From CALMEC01 sp031366605 (GTDB lineage Bacteria > Actinomycetota > Thermoleophilia > Miltoncostaeales > Miltoncostaeaceae), in contig JANLOO010000023.1 of the NCBI GenBank assembly GCA_031366605.1, positions 86,823 to 150,822 on the forward strand: a DNA stretch of 64,000 nucleotides. The letters run 5' to 3'. The translations under genes and the position numbers were made by a program. Of the stretch, positions 1 to 8,645 are shown in pieces. The notes beneath the pieces are model-generated. The model had not been told where the DNA came from, searched no databases, and saw nothing but the letters and a program-made list of their open reading frames with translations. Each line of letters starts with the position of its first letter. Positions within the stretch are counted from its first letter, which is position 1.

Positions 1-6
1 ATAACG

Positions 7-12
7 TAGAAT
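7..12 (+). promoter_or_regulatory. -10 element TAGAAT, leaderless start
   Basis: TAGAAT ends 6 nt before the ATG at 19, so the transcript probably begins at or next to the start codon. No ribosome binding site is visible. The same spacing recurs at many genes in the window. Confidence 0.55.
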
Positions 13-18
13 TAGCGC

Positions 19-708
19 ATGGAGCGTCCCAACGCCGTTCACCCGTACCTTCCGCGCCTCTCGCAGGCGGTCACAGGGATACTTTGCCTCGAGGCATTGA
101 TGTTCCAGGATCGCTGGGTTGTCGCGACTGCGCTGGCACTCGTGGCGATCGCGCGGTTCGCGCCGCGATGGTCGCCGGTGCACTGGTTCTTCACGCGCAT
201 CGCCCGGCCGGCTGAAGAACTCGAGCCCGTCGCGCCGGTGCGTTTTTCCCAGACGATCGCGGTGCTCGCGCTCGCTCTGGCGGTCATCCTTCTCGTCACG
301 GGTGCGGCGCGCGCGGGGTGGATCGTCGTGGGGCTCGTGACGACGCTCGCGTTGCTCTCGGCCACGACCGGAATCTGCGTGGGATGCGCGATCTACCGCC
401 TCGCCCTGGCGCGCCGTGGCGGGGACGGTGACGTCCGCTCAGGGCTCGGCCTCCTGGGCCCCGGCCCGTGGCTCGTGGTGCTGACGGCGCCCGGATGTGC
501 ACGCTGCGAACCGGTGGCCCGGCAGCTCGAGGAACTCGTGCGGCAGCCCGTCATTCGTGTAGATCTCAGCCGCAATCCACAGGCGGCGAGGCTGCCGGTC
601 CGAAGCGTCCCCGCGGTTGTCTCGGTGGGTGAGGACGGACGCGTACGCCACTCACGCGCCGGGCGCCTCGATCGTGGCGTCCTCGAGGAGCTCGCCGCGA
701 TCGTCTGA
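19..708 (+). CDS. Membrane protein: DUF4395-like domain plus thioredoxin-like domain
   Basis: The 229-residue protein has an N-terminal membrane half with hydrophobic stretches near residues 33-48, 78-96 and 100-118. The second half ends in a GICVGC motif at residues 118-123, which is typical of the DUF4395 membrane domain. A thioredoxin-like segment follows from about residue 150, with CARC at 160-163 as the candidate redox pair and a cis-proline-like SVPAV at 197-201. It is probably a membrane-tethered thiol-disulfide protein; partner and substrate are unknown. The ATG sits 6 nt after a TAGAAT hexamer. The domain calls rest on motifs only. Confidence 0.7.
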   Translation: MERPNAVHPYLPRLSQAVTGILCLEALMFQDRWVVATALALVAIARFAPRWSPVHWFFTRIARPAEELEPVAPVRFSQTIAVLALALAVILLVTGAARAGWIVVGLVTTLALLSATTGICVGCAIYRLALARRGGDGDVRSGLGLLGPGPWLVVLTAPGCARCEPVARQLEELVRQPVIRVDLSRNPQAARLPVRSVPAVVSVGEDGRVRHSRAGRLDRGVLEELAAIV

Positions 709-744
709 GCGCGCGATCCGATGGCACCGGATGGCGTCCCCCGA

Positions 745-750
745 TAGACT
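745..750 (+). promoter_or_regulatory. Probable rpsA -10 element
   Basis: TAGACT lies about 60 nt before the rpsA ATG. An AAGGA ribosome binding site sits at 796-800. Unlike many neighbours, rpsA appears to have a leader. Confidence 0.4.
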
Positions 751-810
751 GCTCTGCCCGACCGCCCGCGGTCCGATCAATCCTGCACACCAAACAAGGA
801 AAACCCCCGA

Positions 811-2259
811 ATGCAGTCCGACACCGACACCGCTGTCAACACCCTTGACGGCCCTGAGTACATCGAAGTCGATGGGCAGATGGTTCCCAACTACGACCTC
901 ACGTTTCCGTCGTTCGAGGAGGGCGACGTCGTCAGCGGGAAGGTGGTTCGGATCGACAAGGACGAGGTCTTGGTCGACATCGGGTACAAGAGCGAGGGCG
1001 TCATCCCGTCCAACGAGCTCTCGATCCGAAAGAGCGTCAACCCCGCGGATGAGGTCGAGCTCGGCGAGCTGGTCGATGCATTGGTGCTGCAGAAGGAGGA
1101 TCAGGACGGGCGGCTGATCCTCTCCAAGAAGCGTGCGCGGTTCGAGCGTGCGTGGAAGCGGATCGAAGAGGCGGCGAACAACAGCGAGATGGTGACCGGT
1201 CGGGTGATCGAAGTCGTCAAGGGCGGCTTGATCATCGACCTCGGCGTCCGCGGATTCCTTCCTGCGTCGCTGGTCGACATCCGCCGCGTGCAGGACCTGG
1301 ACGAGTTCATGGGGCAGGACCTGGAGTGCAAGGTCATCGAGCTCAACCGCAGCCGCAACAACGTCGTGCTCTCCCGTCGGGCGGTCATCGAGGACGAGCG
1401 GCGCGAGGTGCGTCAGAAGATATTGGACGACCTGCAGCCCGGCGCGATCGTCGAGGGTGTCATCTCCAACATCGTCGACTTCGGTGCCTTCGTCGACCTG
1501 GAGGGCATCGACGGGCTCATCCACATCTCCGAGCTGTCGTGGACACACGTCAACCACCCGTCCGAGGTGCTCGCCATCGGTGATCACGTCGAGGTCAAGG
1601 TGCTCGACATCGACCGCGACCGCCAGCGCATCTCACTCGGTCTCAAGCAGACCCAGGCCGACCCGTGGCAGAGCGTCGTCGACGCCTACCAGGTGGGCGA
1701 CGTCGTGGCCGGTAAGGTCACCAAGGTCGTCACGTTCGGTGCGTTTGTCGAGATCCACGCCGGGGTCGAAGGCCTGGTCCACATCTCGGAGCTCGCAGAG
1801 CACCACGTCGAGAACCCGCGTGAGGTTGTGGCTCCGGATCAGGAGGTTGCGGTGCGCATCATCGAGATCGACGGCGAGCGTCGCCGCTTGTCGCTGAGCC
1901 TCAAGCGCGCCAGCGAGGTGTCCTTGGACGAGGGCCAGGAGGGCACGGTCCAGACGTTCGGGGGAGACGAGGACGACGTGCAGCACGAGGACGACGCCGC
2001 TGCCGTCGCGGCGGAGGACGGTGCTGACGCGCCGCTGCAGGAGCCGGCTGCAGACGAAGTTCCCACCGCCGAGGTCGTGGACGCACCGGTCGCCGACGAG
2101 GCACCTGCCGCCGAGGAGCCCGCTGCCGCCGAGGAGCCGGTTGCCGCCGAGGAGCCCGCTGCCGTAGACGAGCCCGCTGCCGCAGGGGTGCCCGTTGCAG
2201 ACGAGGCCGGCGCGACTGACGAGGCCGCACCCGAGGCAACCGTGGGGACCGACGCCTAG
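811..2259 (+). CDS. rpsA: 30S ribosomal protein S1
   Basis: This is the mRNA-binding ribosomal protein S1, which helps load mRNA on the 30S subunit. The 482 residues contain four S1 OB-fold repeats, beginning near residues 36, 121, 208 and 293, each with the GxVxxIxxFGAFV-type core or a variant. Four domains is the usual actinobacterial form, against six in Escherichia coli. From about residue 385 the protein becomes a low-complexity acidic tail rich in Ala, Glu and Pro, encoded by short imperfect repeats. A good AAGGA site precedes the ATG. coaE begins inside the 3' end. Confidence 0.95.
   Translation: MQSDTDTAVNTLDGPEYIEVDGQMVPNYDLTFPSFEEGDVVSGKVVRIDKDEVLVDIGYKSEGVIPSNELSIRKSVNPADEVELGELVDALVLQKEDQDGRLILSKKRARFERAWKRIEEAANNSEMVTGRVIEVVKGGLIIDLGVRGFLPASLVDIRRVQDLDEFMGQDLECKVIELNRSRNNVVLSRRAVIEDERREVRQKILDDLQPGAIVEGVISNIVDFGAFVDLEGIDGLIHISELSWTHVNHPSEVLAIGDHVEVKVLDIDRDRQRISLGLKQTQADPWQSVVDAYQVGDVVAGKVTKVVTFGAFVEIHAGVEGLVHISELAEHHVENPREVVAPDQEVAVRIIEIDGERRRLSLSLKRASEVSLDEGQEGTVQTFGGDEDDVQHEDDAAAVAAEDGADAPLQEPAADEVPTAEVVDAPVADEAPAAEEPAAAEEPVAAEEPAAVDEPAAAGVPVADEAGATDEAAPEATVGTDA
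2090..2215 (+). repeat. In-frame short repeats encoding the S1 acidic tail
   Basis: Tandem imperfect units built on GCTGCCGAGGAGCCC encode repeated Ala-Ala-Glu-Glu-Pro blocks at the end of rpsA. Such tracts commonly change length by slippage. Confidence 0.7.
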
Positions 2260-2872
2260 CCGACACGACGACCACGAGCCGGTCACGCCGCGCAGCCTCG
2301 GGCTGACCGGCGGGATCGGCTCGGGCAAGTCGGCCGCGCTCGAGGAGTTCCGTCGGCTCGGCGCGGCGGTGCTCTCCAGCGACGAGGTGGTCCACGCCAT
2401 CTACGCCGACACGGTCGTGATCGACGCCGTGTGTCGGCGCTTTGGGCCCGCGGCGCTGACGGCCGACGGTCACGTGGATCGCACGGCGTTGGGCGCACTC
2501 GCGTTCGCCGAGCCGGACGGCATGGCGTTTTTGGAGCAGCTGGTGCATCCCCGGGTGGGTGCGGCCCGGGAGGCATGGCAGGACGCCCAGCGGCGCCGGA
2601 GCCCGCGACCGCCGCTTCTCGTGTGCGAGGTACCGCTGCTCTATGAGGCGGGCCTCGTGGACGCGTTCGACGCGGTGCTCGTGGTCACCGCGTCGCAATC
2701 GATTCGCCGCGACCGCGTCACGGCCCGCGGGCAGGACTTCTCCGCTCGCAGCGGGCGTCAGATGACCGAGGACGACAAGATCAAGCGGGCCGACCGCTAC
2801 CTTGTCAACGACGGGTCGATGGCACAGCTTGAGGAGTGGGTCGCGGAGCGCTTCGAGGAATACCGCACATGA
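2195..2872 (+). CDS. coaE: Dephospho-CoA kinase
   Basis: CoaE phosphorylates the 3' hydroxyl of dephospho-CoA, the last step of CoA synthesis. The P-loop GGIGSGKS is near residues 39-46, and the kinase core runs to a lid region with RxxxR-type arginines (RRDRVTARGQD). The body from the P-loop to the end is about 190 residues, normal for CoaE. The only ATG is inside rpsA, giving a 65-nt overlap and about 35 extra N-terminal residues; no ATG, GTG or TTG lies between the rpsA stop and the P-loop. A CTG start closer to the P-loop is possible. The 3' end overlaps the next gene as ATGA. Confidence 0.88.
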   Translation: MQTRPARLTRPHPRQPWGPTPSRHDDHEPVTPRSLGLTGGIGSGKSAALEEFRRLGAAVLSSDEVVHAIYADTVVIDAVCRRFGPAALTADGHVDRTALGALAFAEPDGMAFLEQLVHPRVGAAREAWQDAQRRRSPRPPLLVCEVPLLYEAGLVDAFDAVLVVTASQSIRRDRVTARGQDFSARSGRQMTEDDKIKRADRYLVNDGSMAQLEEWVAERFEEYRT

Positions 2873-3492
2873 CGACTGCAATTGCCGGTCGGGCCGGTCA
2901 TCTGCGTCGACGTCGCCACACGAGCGGGGCACTTGTGGCAGGGCTCGTCGCGCTGCTGGCGCTGAGCACGCTCATCGTGCATCTGACGATGCCGTCCTGG
3001 TACGCCCGGTGGTGGTACCCGATGGAACACGGACCATCGATCACGGCCGAGGCCGCCGCCACGGGTGTGGCGCCGGATCTGATCGCCGCGGTGATCTACC
3101 GCGAGAGCAAGTACGCCGAGAACGCGCGATCCGATCATGGTGCCGTCGGGCTCATGCAGGTGCTTCCGGAGACCGCGCAGTGGATTCACAGGCAGTCCGC
3201 CGCCCCGGCTGCCGAGCCCGAGCGCCTCGCGGAACCCGCGGTCAACATCGCGTACGGCGCCTGGTACCTGCAGTACCTCACTGACAAGTACGGACGCGAG
3301 GACCTGGCGCTCGCGGCCTACAACGGCGGTGAGACCAACCTGCAGCAATGGATCGCCACGGCTCGGCGAGCGGGGCATCCGCTGACGATCGCCGAGATCC
3401 CGTTCGGTGAGACCCGCCGCTTCGTCAGCGCGGTCCACGATGCCCGATCGGTCTACCGGCGAGCCTGGCCAGGGGCGCTCGGGCTTCGATGA
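2869..3492 (+). CDS. Lytic transglycosylase, SLT type
   Basis: This enzyme cleaves peptidoglycan glycan strands, releasing 1,6-anhydro-muropeptides. The 207-residue protein has one hydrophobic segment near residues 23-43 (membrane anchor or signal) and a Slt70-like domain with the catalytic glutamate in YRESKYAENA, followed by GAVGLMQVLPETA and LALAAYNGG. The chosen ATG overlaps the coaE TGA as ATGA; an upstream in-frame ATG at 2836 is less likely. Translational coupling to coaE is expected. Confidence 0.9.
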   Translation: MTTAIAGRAGHLRRRRHTSGALVAGLVALLALSTLIVHLTMPSWYARWWYPMEHGPSITAEAAATGVAPDLIAAVIYRESKYAENARSDHGAVGLMQVLPETAQWIHRQSAAPAAEPERLAEPAVNIAYGAWYLQYLTDKYGREDLALAAYNGGETNLQQWIATARRAGHPLTIAEIPFGETRRFVSAVHDARSVYRRAWPGALGLR

Positions 3493-3514
3493 TCCGGTTG
3501 GACGCGCGTGAGGT

Positions 3515-3545
3515 GACGGCCCCGCGTCCCGGTCGCGGGGCCGTC
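3515..3545 (+). terminator. Perfect 12-bp GC hairpin after the transglycosylase
   Basis: Arms GACGGCCCCGCG (3515-3526) and CGCGGGGCCGTC (3534-3545) enclose a 7-nt loop 22 nt after the stop codon. No T run follows, as is common for hairpins in GC-rich actinobacteria. Nothing else is evident between it and the uvrB promoter. Confidence 0.6.
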
Positions 3546-3776
3546 GGTGCCCCCCAATGAGCAATCAATGAGGCGCACGGACGAGCGTAGCCGATCCGAA
3601 GGTCCTCGGACACCTGGCCAAAGGGTTAGGGTCCGTCAGGAATAACTCGTGCGACGGGCGACGAGCGAAAATCGCGGCAGACGGTGTGCCGCCGTCAAAC
3701 GGTCCAGTGTTTCCTTGACGGATCCTTCGTCCTGGCACGTTGGCTCGACCACCCGGCCCTGGGGATCGGGGTCCAC

Positions 3777-3782
3777 TACCAT
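3777..3782 (+). promoter_or_regulatory. uvrB -10 element TACCAT, leaderless
   Basis: TACCAT ends 7 nt before the GTG at 3790, which also marks where UvrB homology begins. This supports that start over the longer open frame reaching back to 3649. Confidence 0.55.
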
Positions 3783-3789
3783 CGGTGGG

Positions 3790-5859
3790 GTGTCGACCTT
3801 CGCCCTTGCGTCCAACTATCAGCCGACGGGGGATCAACCCGAGGCCATCGCAGGGTTGCTGCAGGGTTTGGAGGCCGGCGAGCGGTACCAGACACTGCTG
3901 GGCGTCACGGGTTCGGGCAAGACGTTCACGATGGCCAATCTGATCGCGCAGACCGGCCGGCCGGCCCTGGTGATCGCCCACAACAAGACACTCGCGGCCC
4001 AGCTGTGCAACGAGTTCCGGGAGTACCTGCCCGACAGCGCGGTGGAGTACTTCGTCAGCTACTACGACTACTACCAGCCCGAGGCCTACCTGCCGGCGAC
4101 CGATACCTACATCGAGAAAGACTCGTCGATCAACGACGAGATCGACCGGCTCCGCCAAGCCGACACCAGCGCGTTGCTCGCACGGCGCGACTTGGTCATC
4201 GTCGCGTCGGTCAGCTGCATCTACGGCATCGGGTCACCCGACGCGTACCGTGATCGGCTGCTCTTGCTCAACGTCGGCGAGGAACATCGGCGCGACGACA
4301 TCTTCCGCAAGCTGGTCGAGGTGCAGTATCAGCGCAACGACATGGTGCTGGAGCGCGGTCGGTTCCGCGTGCGCGGCGACGTGTTCGAGGTCCAGCCCGC
4401 CAACATGGAGACTGCGTACCGCGTCTCGATGTTCGGCGACGAGGTGGAGTCGATCGACCATTTCGACGTCCTGACCGGCGAAGTTCTCGAATCGGTCGAT
4501 CACGTGGGCATCTGGCCGGCGACCCACTACATCACTCCGCCGGCGACCGTCCAACGGGCGTTGCGGGAGATCCGGGACGAACTCGAGGTACGCGCCAAAG
4601 AACTGGATCGCGACGGCAAGCTTGTCGAGGCCCACCGCATTCGTCAGCGCACCGAGTACGACATGGAGATGATGCGCGAGCTGGGCTTCTGCAACGGCAT
4701 CGAGAACTACTCGCGCATTCTGGACGGGCGCCGACCGGGGTCGGCACCCAGCACCTTGGTCGATTTCTTCCCCAAGGATTTCTTGTGCCTGATCGACGAG
4801 TCGCACAACACCGTGCCGCAGCTGCGCGGCATGTTCGAGGGTGACTCGTCGCGCAAGGGCTCGTTGATCGAGCACGGGTTCCGCTTGCCATCGGCGGCCG
4901 ACAACCGTCCGCTCAAGCTCAACGAATTCTTGGAGCGGGTGGGGCAGGTCGTGTTCGTGTCGGCGACTCCAGGGGAGTTCGAGCGGCGCAACGCCAGCCG
5001 TATCGTCGAGCAGATCATCCGTCCGACCGGCCTCGTCGACCCGCAGATCGACGTGCGCCCCACCCGCAACCAGATCGACGATCTGATGAACGAGATTCGC
5101 GACCGGGTGGAGCGTGACGAGCGCACGTTGGTCACCACGCTCACCAAGAAGATGGCCGAGGACCTGACCGAGTACCTGGTCGAGGGCGGCTTCAAGGTCA
5201 GGTACCTGCACTCCGAGGTCGATACGATCGAGCGCATCCGCATCATCCGCGACCTGCGTCTGGGTGAGTTCGATGTCCTCGTGGGGGTCAACCTGCTTCG
5301 CGAGGGGCTGGACCTCCCCGAGGTGACGCTCGTGGCGATCTTGGATGCCGACAAAGAGGGGTTTCTGCGTGGCACCACCGCCTTGATCCAGACGATCGGG
5401 CGCGCCGCCCGGCACGTCCGCGGGCGGGTGGTCATGTACGCCGATCGTGAAACCGACGCCATGCGCACGGCGATCGGTGAGACCGATCGGCGCCGGGCCA
5501 TCCAGATCGCGTACAACGAGGAGCATGGCATCACGCCCGAGTCGATCGTCAAGGGCGTCAGCGACATCGCGGAGTTCCTAGGCCTGCATGGCGGTCCGGC
5601 ACAATCACGGCGCACCAAGGCCAAAGAGTTGGCACAGAGCGACGCGACCAATGAGGAGCTGGAGCGCGAAGTCGTGGTGATCGAGGAGGAGATGTTCCAA
5701 GCGTCCGAGGAACTGCGGTTCGAACGTGCGGCCGAGCTGCGTGACGCGCTCAAAGAAATTCGACGCGAGTTGGACGACCGACGGGGGATGTCCCGGGCGC
5801 CGCGGACCGCGCCGACCCCGGCCAAGCGCGGCCGCAGATCGGGAAGCCACAAGCGGTGA
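3790..5859 (+). CDS. uvrB: Excinuclease ABC subunit B
   Basis: UvrB is the damage-verifying helicase-like subunit of nucleotide excision repair. It receives lesions from UvrA and recruits UvrC. The protein is 689 residues, close to the family norm. Visible motifs are Walker A GVTGSGKT at residues 38-45, the damage-probing beta-hairpin around YYDYYQPEAY, helicase motif VNLLREGLDLPEV, QTIGRAARH, and a C-terminal UVR domain that contacts UvrC. The GTG start follows a leaderless-type -10. uvrA is on the same strand about 5.5 kb downstream. Confidence 0.96.
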   Translation: MSTFALASNYQPTGDQPEAIAGLLQGLEAGERYQTLLGVTGSGKTFTMANLIAQTGRPALVIAHNKTLAAQLCNEFREYLPDSAVEYFVSYYDYYQPEAYLPATDTYIEKDSSINDEIDRLRQADTSALLARRDLVIVASVSCIYGIGSPDAYRDRLLLLNVGEEHRRDDIFRKLVEVQYQRNDMVLERGRFRVRGDVFEVQPANMETAYRVSMFGDEVESIDHFDVLTGEVLESVDHVGIWPATHYITPPATVQRALREIRDELEVRAKELDRDGKLVEAHRIRQRTEYDMEMMRELGFCNGIENYSRILDGRRPGSAPSTLVDFFPKDFLCLIDESHNTVPQLRGMFEGDSSRKGSLIEHGFRLPSAADNRPLKLNEFLERVGQVVFVSATPGEFERRNASRIVEQIIRPTGLVDPQIDVRPTRNQIDDLMNEIRDRVERDERTLVTTLTKKMAEDLTEYLVEGGFKVRYLHSEVDTIERIRIIRDLRLGEFDVLVGVNLLREGLDLPEVTLVAILDADKEGFLRGTTALIQTIGRAARHVRGRVVMYADRETDAMRTAIGETDRRRAIQIAYNEEHGITPESIVKGVSDIAEFLGLHGGPAQSRRTKAKELAQSDATNEELEREVVVIEEEMFQASEELRFERAAELRDALKEIRRELDDRRGMSRAPRTAPTPAKRGRRSGSHKR

Positions 5860-6119
5860 GCCCCGACCGGCCCGGCCCGAACGTGTGGGGAGACGACGAC
5901 GTCGTGTTCCGAACGCTCGCCGCGCCGGGCTTGGAGGAAGACGACCTGTTCGCGGTGCGATCGAGCCTGCCGGCGATGGGTGCGCTCTGGGGCGACGGGT
6001 TGCCGTCGACGTTCCCTCCGGCTCATCAGGAACTGGACGACGAATCCGAACGTCGCCGACGTCACGAAGAGCTGCTTCACAAGTGGAATCCTTCGGACGA
6101 CACGCCGACCGTGGAATAG
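5856..6119 (+). CDS. Small acidic protein of unknown function, coupled to uvrB
   Basis: The 87-residue protein starts at a GTG overlapping the uvrB TGA as GTGA, so translational coupling is likely. It has no membrane segment, cysteine motif or recognised fold. The C-terminal third is charged (ELDDESERRRRHEELLHKW) and probably helical. The overlap and normal codon use argue that it is real. Its function is unknown, and a link to UvrB rests only on position. Confidence 0.5.
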   Translation: MSPDRPGPNVWGDDDVVFRTLAAPGLEEDDLFAVRSSLPAMGALWGDGLPSTFPPAHQELDDESERRRRHEELLHKWNPSDDTPTVE

Positions 6120-6241
6120 TCAATCCATCGAGCCGGTGTTCTCCCGACGTGTCGAGCGTTCCGGAGTGGGCTGCACGGACGTTTCGAACCCCGCCGGAAA
6201 GCGAGGCGTGATGCAAGGGGGCAGCCCTCAGCCAGTGCTGG

Positions 6242-6664
6242 TCAAAGCGTGACCCACTCGGTGGCGATGCCGGTGCCCTCGGTCCCCGAGGGATCCTCGA
6301 ACAGCAGGCTGATGGGGCCGGGGGCCAGGTCGGTGAACGAGAACCGGGCGTCCCGATCGAGGGCGGCCTCAGGATGCATGGTGCGACGCAGGTGGACGAC
6401 GACTGGCCGGCTCGGGGCGGGTCGGATGAATCCGTCCACGTGCAGGCCGTGGGCATCTGTCGTCGCTTCGAGCACCACGATCAGCCCCTCGGTGGCGAAC
6501 ACGACGACACGCAGCGCCGGCGCCTCGGGGTGACCCCAGCCGGTGTCCGCGACGACACGGGCCGGCCCGGCGGATGCGGCCTGTCGTGAAAGCGCGGCGA
6601 ACTCGGGTGCCCGGTCATTCCCGTCCATTCCCACACCTCCAGCACGATCGGCGGGGAGGCTCAT
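6242..6664 (-). CDS. Small protein paired with an ECF sigma factor
   Basis: The 140-residue protein lies 46 nt downstream of the sigma factor gene on the same strand. It appears beta-rich, with hydrophobic strands such as ALRVVVFATEGLIVVLEA and a C-terminal FSFTDLAPGPISLLFED that recalls carboxypeptidase-regulatory-like or transthyretin-like sandwiches. No transmembrane helix or anti-sigma zinc motif is visible. Similar small proteins accompany some actinobacterial ECF sigma factors, but that is recalled rather than tested. It is unlikely to be a membrane anti-sigma factor. Confidence 0.6.
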   Translation of the reverse strand: MSLPADRAGGVGMDGNDRAPEFAALSRQAASAGPARVVADTGWGHPEAPALRVVVFATEGLIVVLEATTDAHGLHVDGFIRPAPSRPVVVHLRRTMHPEAALDRDARFSFTDLAPGPISLLFEDPSGTEGTGIATEWVTL

Positions 6665-6710
6665 CGACCGAGGTCGTGGTCGGTCTCACCACCCAGCGCG
6701 GTTGACGATG

Positions 6711-7319
6711 TCACGACGAAGAGGAGGCTGCGGGTGCGTCTGAGACACCGACCTCGCGCAAGGCCCGCTCCAGTTTGTCGAGGACACGCCGTCGGATGGG
6801 CCCGATGCTGCTGACAGCGATGCCGTGTCGGGCCTCGATCTGCTTGTAGCTGGCGTCGGGGTCATCCAAGAACGCGGCGAGCAAGCGCCGGCCGGTCGGG
6901 CTCAGCTCGTCCATGACACCCCCGATGGCCATTGCCAGGTGGCGACGCATCAGGCCACTGTCGACGTCGGGCTCGACACCGACCGCGTCCGGCACGAGTT
7001 CGATCTCGACCAGTCGCGATCGGTGTCGGGCATGCGCGATCCTGAGCGCCTCCCGGTAGGCGGTGGTGCGAAGCCACGAGGAGATTGCATCGGGGTTGCG
7101 CAACCGGTGGATGTCATCGACGAAGCGCAGCCAGGTGGTCGCGGCGGCGTCCTCGTAGTCATCCGGTGAGAGCCCACGAATCCGCCGCACCCCGTGTCGG
7201 ACGATGTTGTCGTGGCGTGCGACGAGGCTCCTCCATGCCTCCTCGTCGCCGCCGCGGGCGGCTGCGACCAGCTGCGCCGCCTGGCTCGGGCGGGCCTCCA
7301 ACCTCGCCAAGTCGTACAC
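6711..7319 (-). CDS. RNA polymerase ECF-type sigma factor
   Basis: This is a sigma-70 family regulator of 202 residues. Region 2 is seen in DDYEDAAATTWLRFVDDIHRL, a sigma2-like stretch that contacts the -10 and polymerase, and region 4 in SYKQIEARHGIAVSSIGPIRRRVLDKL, a helix-turn-helix for the -35. The GTG start is preceded at 8 nt by GGGAGGA, a clear ribosome binding site. An overlapping ATG is out of frame. No zinc-binding or membrane anti-sigma gene is next to it; the downstream gene encodes a small beta-rich protein. The target promoters are unknown. Confidence 0.85.
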   Translation of the reverse strand: MYDLARLEARPSQAAQLVAAARGGDEEAWRSLVARHDNIVRHGVRRIRGLSPDDYEDAAATTWLRFVDDIHRLRNPDAISSWLRTTAYREALRIAHARHRSRLVEIELVPDAVGVEPDVDSGLMRRHLAMAIGGVMDELSPTGRRLLAAFLDDPDASYKQIEARHGIAVSSIGPIRRRVLDKLERALREVGVSDAPAASSSS

Positions 7320-7385
7320 GACATCCTCCCCTGAGGAGTGGTCTCCGTGAAGGCCATTCTTGGTCGTGCGCGATCACCCGCGCCA

Positions 7386-7401
7386 CCACCCCTAGGGGTG
7401 G
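7386..7401. promoter_or_regulatory. 16-bp perfect palindrome upstream of the sigma gene
   Basis: CCACCCCTAGGGGTGG is a perfect palindrome 67 nt before the sigma factor start, and after the convergent-side dehydrogenase stop. It could be an operator or part of a terminator for the dehydrogenase. Confidence 0.35.
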
Positions 7402-7464
7402 GCGTGTCACACCTGTTCGCACCTGCCCGTTCTCGGCGCCAACGCCGCCGGGCGGGCCGGTCTG

Positions 7465-8334
7465 TCAGCCGAGGCGGCCGCGGGGCACCCTGGCCAGGTT
7501 GGAGACATCCTCGCCTCCGAGGCCCGCATCGGTCAGTGCGGCCTCCTGGGTCGCGATCAGGTCGGTGATGGCCATCGGGACGCCCAGGCGCTCGGCTTCG
7601 GCGAGCGCGATGCGCAGGTCTTTCAGGTGGAGTTCGACCCTGAAGCCCAAGGGGTAGTCATCCGCGATGACGTTCTTGGAGCGGTTCTCGAGAACCCATG
7701 ATTGGGCCGCGCCCGCCGAGAGGGCGGCGACGAGGGCGTCCATCGGCAGGCCCTCGTGTTCGCCCAGTACCAGTGCCTCGCCCAGCGTTGCGTACGTGCC
7801 GGCGATGACGACCTGGTTGACAGCTTTTGCGGCCTGACCGGCGCCCGGAGGACCCAGGTGGGTGATCGTCGTGCAGAACGCTTGGATGGCCGGCTGCGCC
7901 TGCGCGACGTGTTCGGCCTCGCCACCGACAAACGCGGTGAGCGTGCCCTTTTGCGCCCCCTCGGACCCGCCCGAGACGGGGGCGTCGACTGCGCCGAGTC
8001 CACGTGCGGCAAGCTCGGATGCGAGCGCACGGGTGACTGCGGGCGAAATCGTCGAGCAGTCGACGAGCACCGCTCCCAGCGTCATGCCCTCGGCTGCGCC
8101 ACCCGTCCCCAGCACGACCTGCTCGACATCCGGTGAATCCGAGACACAGGTGAACACGACCTCGGCACCGGCGGCGGCTTCGGCAGGAGTGCCCGCCCAC
8201 TGAGCGCCCAACGCGAGGAGCGGGCCCTCGCGACCCTGCGTGCGGTTGTGCACGACCACGTTGTGGCCCGCGCGTACAAGATGCGCGGCCATGGCCGCAC
8301 CCATTGTTCCCAATCCGATCCAGGCGATTCGCAT
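7465..8334 (-). CDS. NAD(P)-dependent beta-hydroxyacid dehydrogenase
   Basis: The protein belongs to the 3-hydroxyisobutyrate/tartronate-semialdehyde/6-phosphogluconate dehydrogenase superfamily and oxidises a beta-hydroxyacid using NAD(P). The 289 residues begin with a Rossmann motif, WIGLGTMGAAMA. The substrate-binding signature VDAPVSGGSEGAQKGTL and the catalytic-lysine region GQAAKAVNQ follow. Length is normal. The exact substrate cannot be read from sequence. The ATG lies 6 nt after a TAGGAT element, so it is probably transcribed alone as a leaderless mRNA. Confidence 0.88.
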   Translation of the reverse strand: MRIAWIGLGTMGAAMAAHLVRAGHNVVVHNRTQGREGPLLALGAQWAGTPAEAAAGAEVVFTCVSDSPDVEQVVLGTGGAAEGMTLGAVLVDCSTISPAVTRALASELAARGLGAVDAPVSGGSEGAQKGTLTAFVGGEAEHVAQAQPAIQAFCTTITHLGPPGAGQAAKAVNQVVIAGTYATLGEALVLGEHEGLPMDALVAALSAGAAQSWVLENRSKNVIADDYPLGFRVELHLKDLRIALAEAERLGVPMAITDLIATQEAALTDAGLGGEDVSNLARVPRGRLG

Positions 8335-8340
8335 CGCCGA

Positions 8341-8346
8341 ATCCTA
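8341..8346 (-). promoter_or_regulatory. -10 element TAGGAT of the dehydrogenase gene
   Basis: On the minus strand TAGGAT ends 6 nt before the ATG at 8334, matching the leaderless pattern of the window. Confidence 0.5.
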
Positions 8347-8645
8347 TGGGCTCCCACGAGTATGGGTCAGACGGCTTGCAATGACTCGCGGATCGGCGAC
8401 GGCACGATGATCAAGGGCATGCCTGCTGCATGATCACTGTGCACTCGACCCGCCAGTCGCGTGTGATCTCAATCGCACGGTCAGGTCGAATTCGGGTCGC
8501 TTGAAGGCGATTCGGGGCAGCGTCAACGGCGCTGCAGCGCGTACGCAGACATGGCGAAAACGCTTTTCTCTCGCAGGGCGGGCGAGTCGGTGACGACTCT
8601 CTGAAGTATCGGCATGCCAGCCGAAAACCCAAGGCGTGTGGTCCC
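8347..8645. other. Intergenic stretch without a supported gene
   Basis: About 300 bp between the divergent-side start of the dehydrogenase and the 3' end of the amidohydrolase. The only structure seen is a weak stem built on TGATCA copies near 8407-8433. Short open frames here lack ribosome sites and family features. Confidence 0.5.
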
